From NCBI GenBank assembly GCA_041485905.1, contig JBGPKK010000003.1:1-64000 (forward strand): a stretch of DNA of 64,000 nucleotides, in the 5' to 3' direction. Source of the stretch: JAHFUI01 sp041485905 (GTDB lineage Bacteria > Acidobacteriota > Vicinamibacteria > Vicinamibacterales > CAVVIG01). The position numbers were made by a program, and so were the translations under genes. Numbering within the stretch: position 1 is the stretch's first letter; each line of letters starts with the position of its first letter. The notes below the pieces were generated by a model. The model ran no database searches, was not told the DNA's origin, and worked only from the letters and a program-made list of their open reading frames with translations. Of this stretch, positions 1-8,952 are shown in pieces.

Positions 1-463
1 AGCCGGCTTCGGTCAGCGTGGTGGCGTCGGCAATCGTGAACGGAACGTTGAGCAACCGCGCCAGCGTCTCGGCTAACAAAGTCTTGCCGCAGCCCGTCGG
101 ACCGATCAGCAGGATGTTGCTCTTGGAGATCTCGACGTCGTCCTTGCCACGGCCGGCGGTACCGCCGCGGGTCTGCAGACGCTTGTAGTGGTTGTAGACG
201 GCGACCGAAAGGGTTTTCTTCGCGCGCTCCTGGCCGATGACGTATTCGTCGAGGAACTTCTTGATCTCCTGCGGCGTGGGCAGCGACGTGCGGGTCCCGC
301 GGTTCTCGAACCGGTTGTCGTCGGCGATGATGTCGTTGCAGACCTCGACGCACTCGTCGCAGATGAAGACGGTCGGCCCGGCAATGAGCTTCCGAACGTC
401 GTTCTGGTCCTTGTTACAGAACGAGCACCGCAGGACTTCCGCTTCGCCGTTTTTCTTGACCAT
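1..463 (-). CDS. clpX: ATP-dependent Clp protease ATP-binding subunit ClpX (C-terminus off window)
   Basis: ClpX is the AAA+ unfoldase that feeds substrates to ClpP. About 154 N-terminal residues are visible. They include the Cys4 zinc-binding domain (C13, C16, C35, C38) and, near residue 120, the Walker A motif GPTGCGKT within the large AAA+ domain. The rest lies beyond position 1. The ATG at 463 follows an AGGA stretch. It is the last gene of a tig-clpP-clpX series on the minus strand, the usual bacterial order, which supports shared expression and function with the ClpP gene just upstream. Confidence 0.96.
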   Translation of the reverse strand, partial: MVKKNGEAEVLRCSFCNKDQNDVRKLIAGPTVFICDECVEVCNDIIADDNRFENRGTRTSLPTPQEIKKFLDEYVIGQERAKKTLSVAVYNHYKRLQTRGGTAGRGKDDVEISKSNILLIGPTGCGKTLLAETLARLLNVPFTIADATTLTEAG

Positions 464-509
464 TGTGCGTCCTGGTGTAGAGCGGAACCCCTCTGGCCCG
501 CCGTGGGCA

Positions 510-521
510 GGCCTAAAGGCC
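510..521. repeat. Palindrome in the clpP-clpX gap
   Basis: The perfect 12-bp palindrome GGCCTAAAGGCC lies within a GC-rich stretch (about 498-532) between clpP and clpX. It could form a short hairpin in the clpP-clpX transcript, as an attenuator or RNA-processing site, or be one copy of a dispersed palindromic repeat. Only one copy is obvious in this window, so the repeat idea is untested. Confidence 0.35.
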
Positions 522-539
522 CGCGCTACACATGGTTAC

Positions 540-1154
<615 letters not shown>

Positions 1155-1201
1155 ACTGTGAATCGCTGATTGGTCGGGGAAAATGGCGTGCGGGGGAAGT
1201 C

Positions 1202-2479
1202 TTACGAGTCTCCACCAAGTGTAGCACGCGCCATGAGGAAGTCAATCGCCTTCTCCCGGCGCAGCCCCGCACGCACGCGCCACAGCCCGCGCTCCTTTTC
1301 GAGCTCGGCGCGGACGGCCGCCGGCGTTCGCCCCGTCCGTTCGGCATACCGGCCGACCTCGCGGTCGACCTCCTCGTCGGTCGCCTCCAGCTGTTCGCGC
1401 CGCGCGACCTCGTCGATGACGAGTGCGGCGCCCACCGCCTCTCGGGCGACGGCCTGCTGACTGTCGCGGAACGCGCGCCAGTCGAGGCCCGCTTCACGCG
1501 GATTGATGTTCTGCTCGATGAGGCGCTGCGCGAACTCTTCGATGCGCCGGTCGAGCTCGCGTTCGACGAGCGAGACGGGCACCTCGAAGGGCACGCGTGC
1601 GGCGAGCTGCTTCATCAGATCGGCGCGGACCTCGCGATCGGCCGCGTGCCGCGCCTCGTGCTCGAGATCCTCACGCACGCGCGTTCGCAGGCCGTCGAGG
1701 CTCTCGAACTCCCCAAGGTCCTTCGCGAACTCATCGTCGAGCTCGGGCAGCACGCGGCGCTTGATGGCTTTGACCGTCACCGTATACACGACGTCGGTGC
1801 CGGCGAGCTCGGTGATCGCGTAGTCGGCGGGGTAGTGAACCGTGAACGTCCTGGTCGCGCCGACCTCCAGCCCCAGCAGGTGCTGGTCGAAGCCGGGCGG
1901 ATTGGCTTTCGCGCCGAGCTCGATGTTGACGTCCTTATGATTGTCCGCGGCCCCAGAGGGGTCCCGCCGATCGAGGTCAACGGTGACGGTATCGCCGGCG
2001 TCCACGCCGCGGCCTTCGACCGGCTCGGACCGCGCCGCCCGGTCACGCAGCCGCTGCAGGGCCTGATCGACCGCGCCCTCTTCGATGCTGTTGGACGGCC
2101 GCCGAAGCGACAGCGTCGCGTACTCGCCCGGCTCGAACGGCGGCACCGTGTCGAACGACGCGGTGAAGGTGAGCGGCTGGCCCTCCTCGACGGTGACGTC
2201 GCGGATATCCGGCACGTCCACCGGCTCGACTCCTCGGGCGCGCAGCGCCTCGTCCACCGCCGGCGGAATGAGATCGTGTGCGACATCGTGCAGGATCTGA
2301 TCCTTGAAGCGCTGCTTGATGACGCGCGCCGGCGCCTTGCCGGGACGGAAGCCGGGGATGCGCGCTTTGCGCGAATAGTCGCGCGCGTGGCGCTCGATCT
2401 CGGCGTCGACCACGTCGCTCGGGATTTCGACCGTGACATTCTTGCGCGTCTCGCTGACGTCGACGAACTCGGTCTTCAT
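1202..2479 (-). CDS. tig: Trigger factor (ribosome-associated chaperone, PPIase)
   Basis: Trigger factor binds nascent chains at the ribosome exit tunnel and catalyses prolyl isomerisation. The 425-residue product has the N-terminal ribosome-binding domain with the signature GFRPGKAP near residues 43-50. A central FKBP-type PPIase domain follows (about 150-235), then a long helical C-terminal chaperone domain. It heads the tig-clpP-clpX series, coupling folding and proteolysis genes. Downstream spacing to clpP is short, and a tRNA-Leu gene lies upstream on the same strand. Confidence 0.97.
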   Translation of the reverse strand: MKTEFVDVSETRKNVTVEIPSDVVDAEIERHARDYSRKARIPGFRPGKAPARVIKQRFKDQILHDVAHDLIPPAVDEALRARGVEPVDVPDIRDVTVEEGQPLTFTASFDTVPPFEPGEYATLSLRRPSNSIEEGAVDQALQRLRDRAARSEPVEGRGVDAGDTVTVDLDRRDPSGAADNHKDVNIELGAKANPPGFDQHLLGLEVGATRTFTVHYPADYAITELAGTDVVYTVTVKAIKRRVLPELDDEFAKDLGEFESLDGLRTRVREDLEHEARHAADREVRADLMKQLAARVPFEVPVSLVERELDRRIEEFAQRLIEQNINPREAGLDWRAFRDSQQAVAREAVGAALVIDEVARREQLEATDEEVDREVGRYAERTGRTPAAVRAELEKERGLWRVRAGLRREKAIDFLMARATLGGDS

Positions 2480-2533
2480 AAGGATGAGGGATGACGCCTT
2501 CCGCTTCGCGCTTCGGCGGACAGGTCGGCCAAC

Positions 2534-2595
2534 GTGCGGCTTGCCAGCCGAAGCTCGGTGGATCGATGTGCGGCTTGCCAGCCCAAGCTCGGTGG
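2534..2595. repeat. 28-bp direct repeat, two copies
   Basis: Two copies of a 28-bp unit (2534-2561 and 2568-2595) differ by one base (cagccgaag versus cagcccaag) and are separated by 6 bp. They lie between the tRNA-Leu gene and tig. Each unit reads in part as the inverse of a GGCAAGCCGCAC core. The role is unknown; a short tandem duplication or a dispersed intergenic repeat are the simplest explanations. Confidence 0.6.
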
Positions 2596-2612
2596 TGCGG
2601 GTGAGCGAAGGC

Positions 2613-2699
2613 TGGTGCGAAAGGGGGGAGTTGAACCCCCAAAGCCTTTCGGCTACCGGATCCTAAGTCCGGCGCGTCTGCCAGTTCCGCCACTTTCGC
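2613..2699 (-). tRNA. tRNA-Leu (anticodon UAG)
   Basis: The 87-nt sequence folds as a class II tRNA. The acceptor stem is GCGAAAG paired with CTTTCGC, followed by discriminator A and an encoded CCA at 2613-2615. The D-arm reads GGCGGAACTGGCAGACGC. The anticodon arm CCGGA-CTTAGGA-TCCGG carries UAG. A long variable arm follows, and the T-arm GGGGGTTCAACTCCCCC is intact. It reads codon CTA and its synonyms. No integrase or att-like duplication is visible next to it. Confidence 0.96.
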
Positions 2700-2882
2700 G
2701 TCTGACTGTGGTCCGCAGATTCAGCCTAGCACGCCAGCTCGAGGCGTGCCAGCCGGGGCCCGCGCGTCGATTCTCTCGCGAGCCGAGCGTACAGTGATGG
2801 CCCTTTAAGTTCTCAGTTCTAAGTTTTGAGTTTGTCTATTCGTAATCAGATATTCCTCCACCCGGGTGATCAACGACCCGAC

Positions 2883-3362
2883 TCACAGTGCCGTATCCCG
2901 CTCGGCCCACCACCAGATGCCGAGCGCGGTCAGCACGAGGGCTGTGGCCGCGCCGTAGATTGGAAGCGACGGCGCCACGCGGCGCGCGAACTCCGTCGCG
3001 CCGCTCTCGGCCAGGCCGACCACGTCCGTGCTGACCGCCGTCAACCCGCTGCGGTTGAAGACCATCCAGACCGCCACGATGACGCCGACGACGATGAGCG
3101 CGATCGCGAGGTTGAAGCCGGCGTCGAGAAACTGATCGCTTCGCCAGCGCGCGCGCCGGATGCGCGCCATCGTGCGCACGGTGAACTGCTGCGGCGGCCT
3201 GGGCACCGGACGCGCCTTCAGCATGCGCTCGATCCGTCGCGCGGAATCGAGCGCCGCCGCACAATTGCGGCACGAGGCCAGATGCGCCGCGATGCGGCCG
3301 TCTGGCGTCAGCTCACCGGCCGCAATCGCTTCGATGGCGTCCAGCGTTTCGTCGCAAAACAT
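2883..3362 (-). CDS. Anti-sigma factor with zinc-finger-like HxxxCxxC motif
   Basis: This 159-residue protein probably holds the neighbouring ECF sigma factor inactive at the membrane. The N-terminal region has the ZAS-type motif H27-x3-C31-x2-C34. A hydrophobic transmembrane segment lies near residues 80-101 and a second hydrophobic stretch near 138-153. Its ATG directly abuts the stop codon of the sigma gene, so the two are translationally linked. The function is inferred from the motif plus the sigma partner; the signal it senses cannot be seen. Confidence 0.85.
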   Translation of the reverse strand: MFCDETLDAIEAIAAGELTPDGRIAAHLASCRNCAAALDSARRIERMLKARPVPRPPQQFTVRTMARIRRARWRSDQFLDAGFNLAIALIVVGVIVAVWMVFNRSGLTAVSTDVVGLAESGATEFARRVAPSLPIYGAATALVLTALGIWWWAERDTAL

Positions 3363-3911
3363 CTATTTCAGTTCCGACTCGAGCAGCCGCCGCAGCTGCT
3401 GTTTGGCGCGATACAGGTGCGTCTTGACCGTGCCGAGCGGTATCTTGAGCGCCTCCGCCAGATCCTCGTACTGCACGCCGTCGAGATAGTGGCCGGCGAC
3501 GAGCAGACGATAATGCGGCGGGAGGCGCGCGATCGCTTTCTCCAACCGATCGCGCAGCTCCAGATCCTCCGGGTGCCGATCGAAGGCCGCCGGTGTCGCC
3601 GACCGGTCATCGTCGAGGGAGACGGCGAGGGACATGGCGAGCGCGGCTGCCGGCTGCGCCTGCGCGCAGGCATTGGCCACGATCCGGTAGATCCACGTCG
3701 ACAGCCGCGCTTCGCCGCGAAAGTAGGGCAGGCCGCGATGGATCTTGAGGAACACGTCCTGCGCCAGATCCTCCGCGCGCGACCGATCCTGAACCGTGCG
3801 GGCAATCAGTGCGAAGACCAACGTCTTGTACCGGTCGACCAGCTCCTGAAACGCACTCTCATCGCCTCGACGGCAGCGCTCGACGAGCTCGCGCTCGTTG
3901 ATGGCGGTCAT
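3363..3911 (-). CDS. RNA polymerase ECF-type sigma factor
   Basis: This is a group 4 (ECF) sigma-70 factor of about 182 residues. Region 2 includes the AEDLAQDVFLKI and LSTWIYRIVANA segments. Region 4 includes the helix-turn-helix YEDLAEALKIPLGTVKTHLYRAK. The chosen start is ATG at 3911; an in-frame GTG at 3935 would add eight residues, and neither has a clear Shine-Dalgarno sequence. The gene is followed without a gap by its likely anti-sigma factor. The linker between regions 2 and 4 is somewhat long and Ala/Asp-rich. Confidence 0.92.
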   Translation of the reverse strand: MTAINERELVERCRRGDESAFQELVDRYKTLVFALIARTVQDRSRAEDLAQDVFLKIHRGLPYFRGEARLSTWIYRIVANACAQAQPAAALAMSLAVSLDDDRSATPAAFDRHPEDLELRDRLEKAIARLPPHYRLLVAGHYLDGVQYEDLAEALKIPLGTVKTHLYRAKQQLRRLLESELK

Positions 3912-4098
3912 TTCTGTATCGCGTCGGGGCCCCACCCCCGACGCGGTTGCTCGGCGGCTGGGCGCCTCGCAATCGGCTCAGGGCTGCTCGTCAACGTATT
4001 AGAGCACGTGGGGTTGCAAATTGTTTCGCAGCCCGACTGAAACATTTGCCGGATGGGGCCAGTCTAATCACTTCGAGCCGTATCTTCCGAGGAGACGC

Positions 4099-4575
4099 AT
4101 GTTACAGATTTCCCCGTTCCTGATTCCGATTGTCGCGATCCTCGCAGGGTGCGCCGTAGCAATCATCACGACGATCTCCAGAAACTACACCCGCTCGCTG
4201 GAAATTCGTGAGCGCATCGCCATGATCGAGAAAGGCCTGGTCCCCCCGCCGGAGGTCGATCCCCGCGGATTCGACCGCGCGATGGCTCGACAGGAGCTGT
4301 ACGGCTATCACGCGCGTTATCGATCGCCTGGACGGCATCGGCGCGTGGGCATCATTCTCATGGGCGTCGGCTTCGGTCTGATGCTGCTGATCGGCTCCGT
4401 CGATCATCCACGCGATGGCTTTGGTGTCGGCGGTTTCCTCGTCGTCATCGGGCTGGCCTTTTTGATTAATGGGCTGTTCGAATCCCGGCAGGAACCCTGG
4501 GTGCCCCCCGCATCGTCGCAGGGTCAGCCAGGGCCGTCGAACAGTCCGACCTCCTCTTCCGACCCGCATCCATAA
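4099..4575 (+). CDS. DUF6249-like membrane protein
   Basis: This is a 158-residue membrane protein of unknown role. An N-terminal hydrophobic segment (about 5-25) is followed by the sequence ERIAMIEKGLVPPP, typical of DUF6249-type proteins. Two further hydrophobic stretches follow (about 84-100 and 107-122), then a Ser/Pro-rich polar tail. The start is set by GAGGAGA about 6 bp before the ATG. It is divergent from the ECF sigma gene, so it may be regulated by or with it, but no promoter match was established. Confidence 0.75.
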   Translation: MLQISPFLIPIVAILAGCAVAIITTISRNYTRSLEIRERIAMIEKGLVPPPEVDPRGFDRAMARQELYGYHARYRSPGRHRRVGIILMGVGFGLMLLIGSVDHPRDGFGVGGFLVVIGLAFLINGLFESRQEPWVPPASSQGQPGPSNSPTSSSDPHP

Positions 4576-4606
4576 GCACGCGCGCGGCCCTCTGTCCAAA
4601 CGAGCC

Positions 4607-5440
4607 TTACCACGCCAATGCGTCCGGGGCGTCGTGCTTGGCACGGACGAGGTCGGCGTTGTTCAACACCGCCGACACCGATCCCGGATGGGCCCCGCGG
4701 ATCGCCTCGAGCGCCCGTTCCGCGAGCCGCCGCCTGGTCCGCCCGGCGCCGATCACCCACACGACGCCGGCGGCGACCGACGATGTGAGAATGGCGGCGT
4801 CGGGGACCGTCAGCATCGCCGGCGCGTCTATCAGAATCCAGTCGAACGCGCCGTGTCCGAGGTTGGTGAGCAGCGTCTTCATCCGCTCCGAGGCCAGCAG
4901 CTCCGACGGATTGGGCGGAGTCTGGCCCGCCGTAATCGCGAGCAGGTTAGGATTCACCGTGCGCTGCATCACGTCGCGCACGCGCGCCTGACCCGTCAGC
5001 ACCTGCGAGAGCCCGCGGTCGTTGGTCAGGCGCAACGGCCGGTGCAGCCCCGGCTGGCGCATGTCCGCGTCGATCAACAGCACGCGCGCGCCGCCGTACG
5101 CGAGTGCCATCCCCAGGTTGGAGGCGGTCATGGTCTTGCCTTCCAGCGACTGCGCGCTCGTGATCACGAGGCGTTTCGCCCCTGGGTCCGGGTAGGTCGA
5201 GATCAGCGCTGTCCGGAGCTCGCGGAACGACTCGCCGAAGTCGTGCGGGACGTTGAACGACGCCAGCAGGGGGTGCTGATCGCCGCGCACCGGCGGCACC
5301 TGACCGAGACAGGTCACCTTGAGACGACGCGTCACGTCGTCCGGCGTCTTGATCGTGTCGATGACGACATAGCGCCAGACTGCGACGGCGATGGCCGCCG
5401 CGAGTCCGACGACACTAGCGATGACCCAGGTATCGATCAC
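4607..5440 (-). CDS. BY-kinase-like P-loop ATPase (CpsD/CapB type) with one N-terminal TM helix
   Basis: These cytoplasmic tyrosine autokinases normally control polymerisation and export of surface polysaccharide. The 277-residue protein has a variant Walker A (SAQSLEGKT), a Walker A-prime (VLLIDADMRQP) and a Walker B (WILIDAPA). Its first 25 residues form one membrane helix followed by a PDDVTRRL segment, which corresponds to the junction between a Wzz chain-length regulator and its fused kinase. The Wzz periplasmic domain and first helix are missing, and no tyrosine cluster is present at the C-terminus. No polysaccharide genes flank it. It could be a specialised ATPase or a truncated remnant. 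Confidence 0.8.
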   Translation of the reverse strand: MIDTWVIASVVGLAAAIAVAVWRYVVIDTIKTPDDVTRRLKVTCLGQVPPVRGDQHPLLASFNVPHDFGESFRELRTALISTYPDPGAKRLVITSAQSLEGKTMTASNLGMALAYGGARVLLIDADMRQPGLHRPLRLTNDRGLSQVLTGQARVRDVMQRTVNPNLLAITAGQTPPNPSELLASERMKTLLTNLGHGAFDWILIDAPAMLTVPDAAILTSSVAAGVVWVIGAGRTRRRLAERALEAIRGAHPGSVSAVLNNADLVRAKHDAPDALAW

Positions 5441-5554
5441 CGTGCGCCAGCTTGCAAACGCTCACTCACTTGAGGGAGAACTCGAGAGTATTATCGGCCG
5501 AACGTCTTTTCTTGTTCGTGTTTTCGTGGCCTACGTTAAGAAAGGTGTTGCCAG

Positions 5555-6235
5555 ATGGGAGAGCGATTGTCATTCAAAGCGAACGGTCACACGACGCCCG
5601 CCTATCTGGCGCGGCCCAGCCAGCCGGGTCCGGGCATCGTCGTCATCCAGGAGTGGTGGGGGCTCGTGCCGCACATCGAGCACGTCGCCGATCGGTTCGC
5701 GCAGGCGGGCTTCGTGGCGCTCGCGCCCGACCTGTATCACGGCGAAAAAGCGACGTCGCCCGATCAGGCCGGCAAATTGATGATGGCTCTGCGAATCGAT
5801 GAAGCCGCGAAGGACCTGGCGGGCGCCATCGATCACCTCGCCGGTCGGCGTCGCGAGGTGACCGGCAAGAACGTCGGCACGATTGGCTTCTGCATGGGCG
5901 GCGCGCTGTCGCTGTTTGCGGCGTGCACGAACCCTGAGGTGGGCGCGTGCGCGGTGTTCTACGGCGGACATCCGAACGTGAAGCCCGATCTGGCGTTGCT
6001 CGAGGCGCCGGTGCTCGGCATCTACGCGGGCAAGGATGGATTCGTCACGCCGGCGAGCGTCAAGGAGCTCGATCGACAACTGACCGCCCTCGGCAAGCGG
6101 CACCAGTTCCACACCTATCCCGAAGCCGACCACGCCTTCTTCAACGACGAGCGGCCGGAAGTCTACGACGCGAGCGCCGCGGCGGACGCGTGGTCGAAAA
6201 CGCTCGCCTTCTTCCGGCGCGAGCTGCAGGCCTGA
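5555..6235 (+). CDS. Dienelactone hydrolase family protein
   Basis: This is an alpha/beta hydrolase of the dienelactone hydrolase family, 226 residues, with a cytoplasmic appearance (no signal peptide). The nucleophile is the Cys in GFCMGG. The acid is the Asp in YAGKDGFV and the base is the His in EADHAFFND. The early motif VVIQEWWGL is characteristic. These enzymes hydrolyse dienelactones or related small esters; the true substrate is unknown, and no chloroaromatic degradation genes are nearby. The next gene begins 3 bp after its stop, so the two are likely co-transcribed. Confidence 0.93.
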   Translation: MGERLSFKANGHTTPAYLARPSQPGPGIVVIQEWWGLVPHIEHVADRFAQAGFVALAPDLYHGEKATSPDQAGKLMMALRIDEAAKDLAGAIDHLAGRRREVTGKNVGTIGFCMGGALSLFAACTNPEVGACAVFYGGHPNVKPDLALLEAPVLGIYAGKDGFVTPASVKELDRQLTALGKRHQFHTYPEADHAFFNDERPEVYDASAAADAWSKTLAFFRRELQA

Positions 6236-6238
6236 TCG

Positions 6239-7333
6239 ATGGGGCGGCCGCCTTGGCGCGGCTTCGGACGAGCGGCGCTGGTCCTGCTTGCGGCAGCCGC
6301 CGCGATATCGCCGCTGCCGGCTCCGCTCGTCGAGCGCGCGTACTCGGCGAGCCTGTTTCCCAGGCTCCAGCGGATCATCACATCGGCCTCGAACCTCACG
6401 CCGTTCGCGCTGCTCGATGCGCTGATCGTCGTGACCCTCGGGGCGTGGCTGATCGCGGCCGGCATGGACGTCGCGCGGCGTCGCCGCGGCTGGGCGGATG
6501 TCGTGGCGCGACTCATGCTGCGCACCATCATCTGGGCGGCCTGCTTCTATTTGGTGTTCCTGGTCGTGTGGGGCCTCAACTACAGACGCGTGCGGCTTGT
6601 CGACAAACTGCAATTTGATGCGCGCGCGGTTTCACAAGAGGCCGCGCTGGCGGTGGCGGACACGACCGTCGGCGAACTGAACGCGCTCCACGAGCGGGCG
6701 CACGAGATAGGATGGCCGGCGCGCGACGCCATCGATCCGTCGTTAGCGGCAGCCTTCGATCGCGTGCAGCGCGAGCTCGGCGTCCGGACGAGGGCGATCC
6801 CAGCTCGTCCAAAGTCGACATGGCTCGACCCGTACTTCCGTCGGGCGGGCGTCGCCGGCATGACCGATCCCTACTTTCTCGAGACGCTCGCCGAGAGCGA
6901 TCTGCTGCCGTTCGAGCAATCGTTCGTGATCGCCCACGAGTGGGCGCATCTGGCGGGATTCGCCGACGAGTCCGAGGCGAATTTCGTCGGCTGGCTGACG
7001 TGCCTGCACGGGTCGATTCCCAACCGGTACAGCGGATGGCTCTTCTTGTACGAAGAGCTGTCGCGCGCAGTCGGAAGGAACGATCGCGCCGTGCTGGCCG
7101 AACGACTCGCACCCGGTCCGCGCGCGGATCTGCGCGCGATAGCGGACCGACTGCAACGGCAGGTGAATCCGGCCGTGTCAGCGGCCGGCTGGCGCGTGTA
7201 CGACAAGTATCTGAAGGCCAATCGCGTGCAGGCCGGCGCTGCCAGTTATGCCGACGTCGTCCGTCTGGTGCTGGGCGTTCGCTTCGGGCAGGAGTGGACG
7301 CCTATGCTCGCCGCCTCGAACGTAAGACGCTGA
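6239..7333 (+). CDS. DUF3810-type membrane protein, putative zinc metalloprotease
   Basis: This 364-residue protein has N-terminal membrane segments (about 10-25, 55-75 and 90-112). A WGLNYRRV segment follows the last helix. A gluzincin-like signature comes later: HEWAHLAGFADESEANF, with HExxH reading H-E-W-A-H and a downstream Glu in ESEANF. This pattern matches the DUF3810 family. A membrane-associated peptidase activity is inferred from the motif only. It starts 3 bp after the dienelactone hydrolase gene. The ATG at 6239 lacks a strong ribosome site, so expression may depend on coupling. Confidence 0.85.
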   Translation: MGRPPWRGFGRAALVLLAAAAAISPLPAPLVERAYSASLFPRLQRIITSASNLTPFALLDALIVVTLGAWLIAAGMDVARRRRGWADVVARLMLRTIIWAACFYLVFLVVWGLNYRRVRLVDKLQFDARAVSQEAALAVADTTVGELNALHERAHEIGWPARDAIDPSLAAAFDRVQRELGVRTRAIPARPKSTWLDPYFRRAGVAGMTDPYFLETLAESDLLPFEQSFVIAHEWAHLAGFADESEANFVGWLTCLHGSIPNRYSGWLFLYEELSRAVGRNDRAVLAERLAPGPRADLRAIADRLQRQVNPAVSAAGWRVYDKYLKANRVQAGAASYADVVRLVLGVRFGQEWTPMLAASNVRR

Positions 7334-7366
7334 ACGCTAAACGGAAAGCGCCAGACAGCAGGAACT

Positions 7367-8182
7367 CTACGGTTCGCGTTTTGCGTTTTGCGTTGCCCGG
7401 GTGAACGGGGTGATCGCGCGCATCTCGATGTTGCGCGGGTCGCCTTCGTAGAACACACGGTCCAGAAACAGTCCTGACGCCGGGGCGGTGAGACGCGCTG
7501 GCGCGTCGGACGACTCGCGCAGGTACGCGGCAGCTGCGGCAGGCTCCAGGGTCCCTCGTCCAGTTTCCACGAGGACACCCACGATGCGCCGCACCATCTT
7601 CCACAGGAAGTGCGACCCTTCAATCCCGACGAGCACGAGGTCGGCCTCTTCGATGATCTCCAGGCGATCGATCAGCACGAGCGTCGAGCGCTCGGTGTCC
7701 TCATCGTCGCTGGCGGAGAACGATTGAAAATCGCGCATCCCGACGAAGGCGCGCGCGGCCTCGCGCATCCGGCCGAGATCGATCGGATCTTTCACCCACC
7801 ACACGTACGCCTTCGCGAACGCGGTGCGTCGACGGGCGATTTGGTACACGTACCGTCGCGCCACCGCATCGTGTCGCGCGTGAAAACGGTGCGGTACTCC
7901 TTCGGCGCGAACGAGGTTGATGTCGGCCGGCAGTTCGTCGTTCAGCCGCCGCCGCAACGACTCCGATGGCAGGGAGGTGACGACGTCGAGGTGCGCGATC
8001 TGGCCGGCGGCGTGGACGCCGGCGTCGGTCCGTCCGGCGCCGTAGAGCTCAAAGTCCTTGCGCCCGGTCACCGTCCGCACAGCGCGATCGATCTCGCCCT
8101 GCACGGTCCGCGCATTCTTCTGGATTTGCCAGCCGCTGTACCGCGTGCCGGCGTATTCGATGGTCAGCTTGAAGCGAGGCAC
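7367..8182 (-). CDS. truA: tRNA pseudouridine(38-40) synthase TruA
   Basis: TruA modifies uridines in the tRNA anticodon arm. The 271-residue protein begins with the family signature IEYAGTRYSGWQ. The catalytic Asp lies in GAGRTDAGVHA near residue 52. Later conserved segments include FHARHDAVARRYVYQI and FLWKMVRRIVGVLVETGRG. Length and motif order are standard. It converges with the DUF3810 gene, and its start lies only 20 bp from the divergent pirin gene. Confidence 0.97.
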   Translation of the reverse strand: MPRFKLTIEYAGTRYSGWQIQKNARTVQGEIDRAVRTVTGRKDFELYGAGRTDAGVHAAGQIAHLDVVTSLPSESLRRRLNDELPADINLVRAEGVPHRFHARHDAVARRYVYQIARRRTAFAKAYVWWVKDPIDLGRMREAARAFVGMRDFQSFSASDDEDTERSTLVLIDRLEIIEEADLVLVGIEGSHFLWKMVRRIVGVLVETGRGTLEPAAAAAYLRESSDAPARLTAPASGLFLDRVFYEGDPRNIEMRAITPFTRATQNAKREP

Positions 8183-8196
8183 GATTCCGTTATTAT
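8169..8196 (+). promoter_or_regulatory. Candidate promoter of the pirin gene (near-leaderless)
   Basis: TTGAAG at 8169-8174 and TATTAT at 8191-8196 are separated by 16 bp. Transcription would begin around 8203, at the ATG of the pirin gene, giving a leaderless or nearly leaderless mRNA. The element lies inside the first codons of truA on the opposite strand. The -35 match is weak. Confidence 0.3.
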
Positions 8197-8202
8197 TGCC
8201 GC

Positions 8203-8952
8203 ATGGCTACCACGCAGACGACTGCAGCGTCTCCGACAATCCGCCTCCGCCGCAGCGCGGATCGCGGCTTCGAGGACTTCGGCTGGACCGACAACTGGAT
8301 GACGTTCTCGTTTGGCGAGTACCGCGATCCCCAGTGGATGAGCTTCGGACCGCTGCGCGTCATCGTCGAAAATCACATTCAGCCGCGCAAAGGTTTCCCA
8401 ACCCATCCGCATCGTGATGTCGAAATCGTCACCTACGTCTCGGCAGGCACGTTGACGCACGAAGACAGCTTCGGCCACAAAGCGGGCGTCACCGCGGGGG
8501 AGATGCAGGCCATCAGCGCCGGCCCGGGCATGGTGCACTCGGAGCGGAACGTCCACGACGAGGTCGAGCACAACCTGCAGATCTGGCTCGTCCCGAATCG
8601 GCGCGGCGCCGATTTCGCGTATCACCAGCTCAAGTTCACCCCCGAGGAGCGGCAGGGCCGTTTCCGGCTGTACGTCTCTCCAGACGGACGCGACGGCAGC
8701 ATGCCGATCAACGCCGACGCGCGCATCGCCGCGGGACTGTTTCGTGACGGCGACCGCGTCGAGCACCACCTCGAAGCCGGTCGCGGCGCATGGGTTCAGG
8801 TCGTCCACGGGCAGGTGGCTGTCGCCGGCGTGTCACTCGAAGAAGGCGACGGCGTCGGCGTCACCAACGCCACGCGGCTGGAGCTCGAGTTCACCGCGGA
8901 CAGCGAAGTGGTGCTGTTCGACGTGCGGATGGACTCGCCGACCATCTGGTAG
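8203..8952 (+). CDS. Pirin family (bicupin) protein
   Basis: This 249-residue protein has two cupin domains. The N-terminal cupin shows the pirin signature, including FPTHPHRDVEIVTYV with metal-ligand His residues and the later PGMVHSERN. Related proteins include the quercetinase-like YhhW and nuclear pirins; a dioxygenase or redox-sensor role is possible but cannot be assigned. The gene is divergent from truA. No Shine-Dalgarno sequence precedes the ATG, consistent with the near-leaderless promoter described above. Confidence 0.93.
   Translation: MATTQTTAASPTIRLRRSADRGFEDFGWTDNWMTFSFGEYRDPQWMSFGPLRVIVENHIQPRKGFPTHPHRDVEIVTYVSAGTLTHEDSFGHKAGVTAGEMQAISAGPGMVHSERNVHDEVEHNLQIWLVPNRRGADFAYHQLKFTPEERQGRFRLYVSPDGRDGSMPINADARIAAGLFRDGDRVEHHLEAGRGAWVQVVHGQVAVAGVSLEEGDGVGVTNATRLELEFTADSEVVLFDVRMDSPTIW

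Noticed and set aside
2613..2699. Integration site at the tRNA-Leu gene
   Set aside because: No integrase gene and no duplicated tRNA 3' end were found in the window.
2826..4040. Plus-strand open frame of about 400 codons opposite the sigma/anti-sigma genes
   Set aside because: The minus strand encodes a clear ECF sigma factor and anti-sigma factor; the plus translation is His/Arg/Gln-rich shadow sequence.
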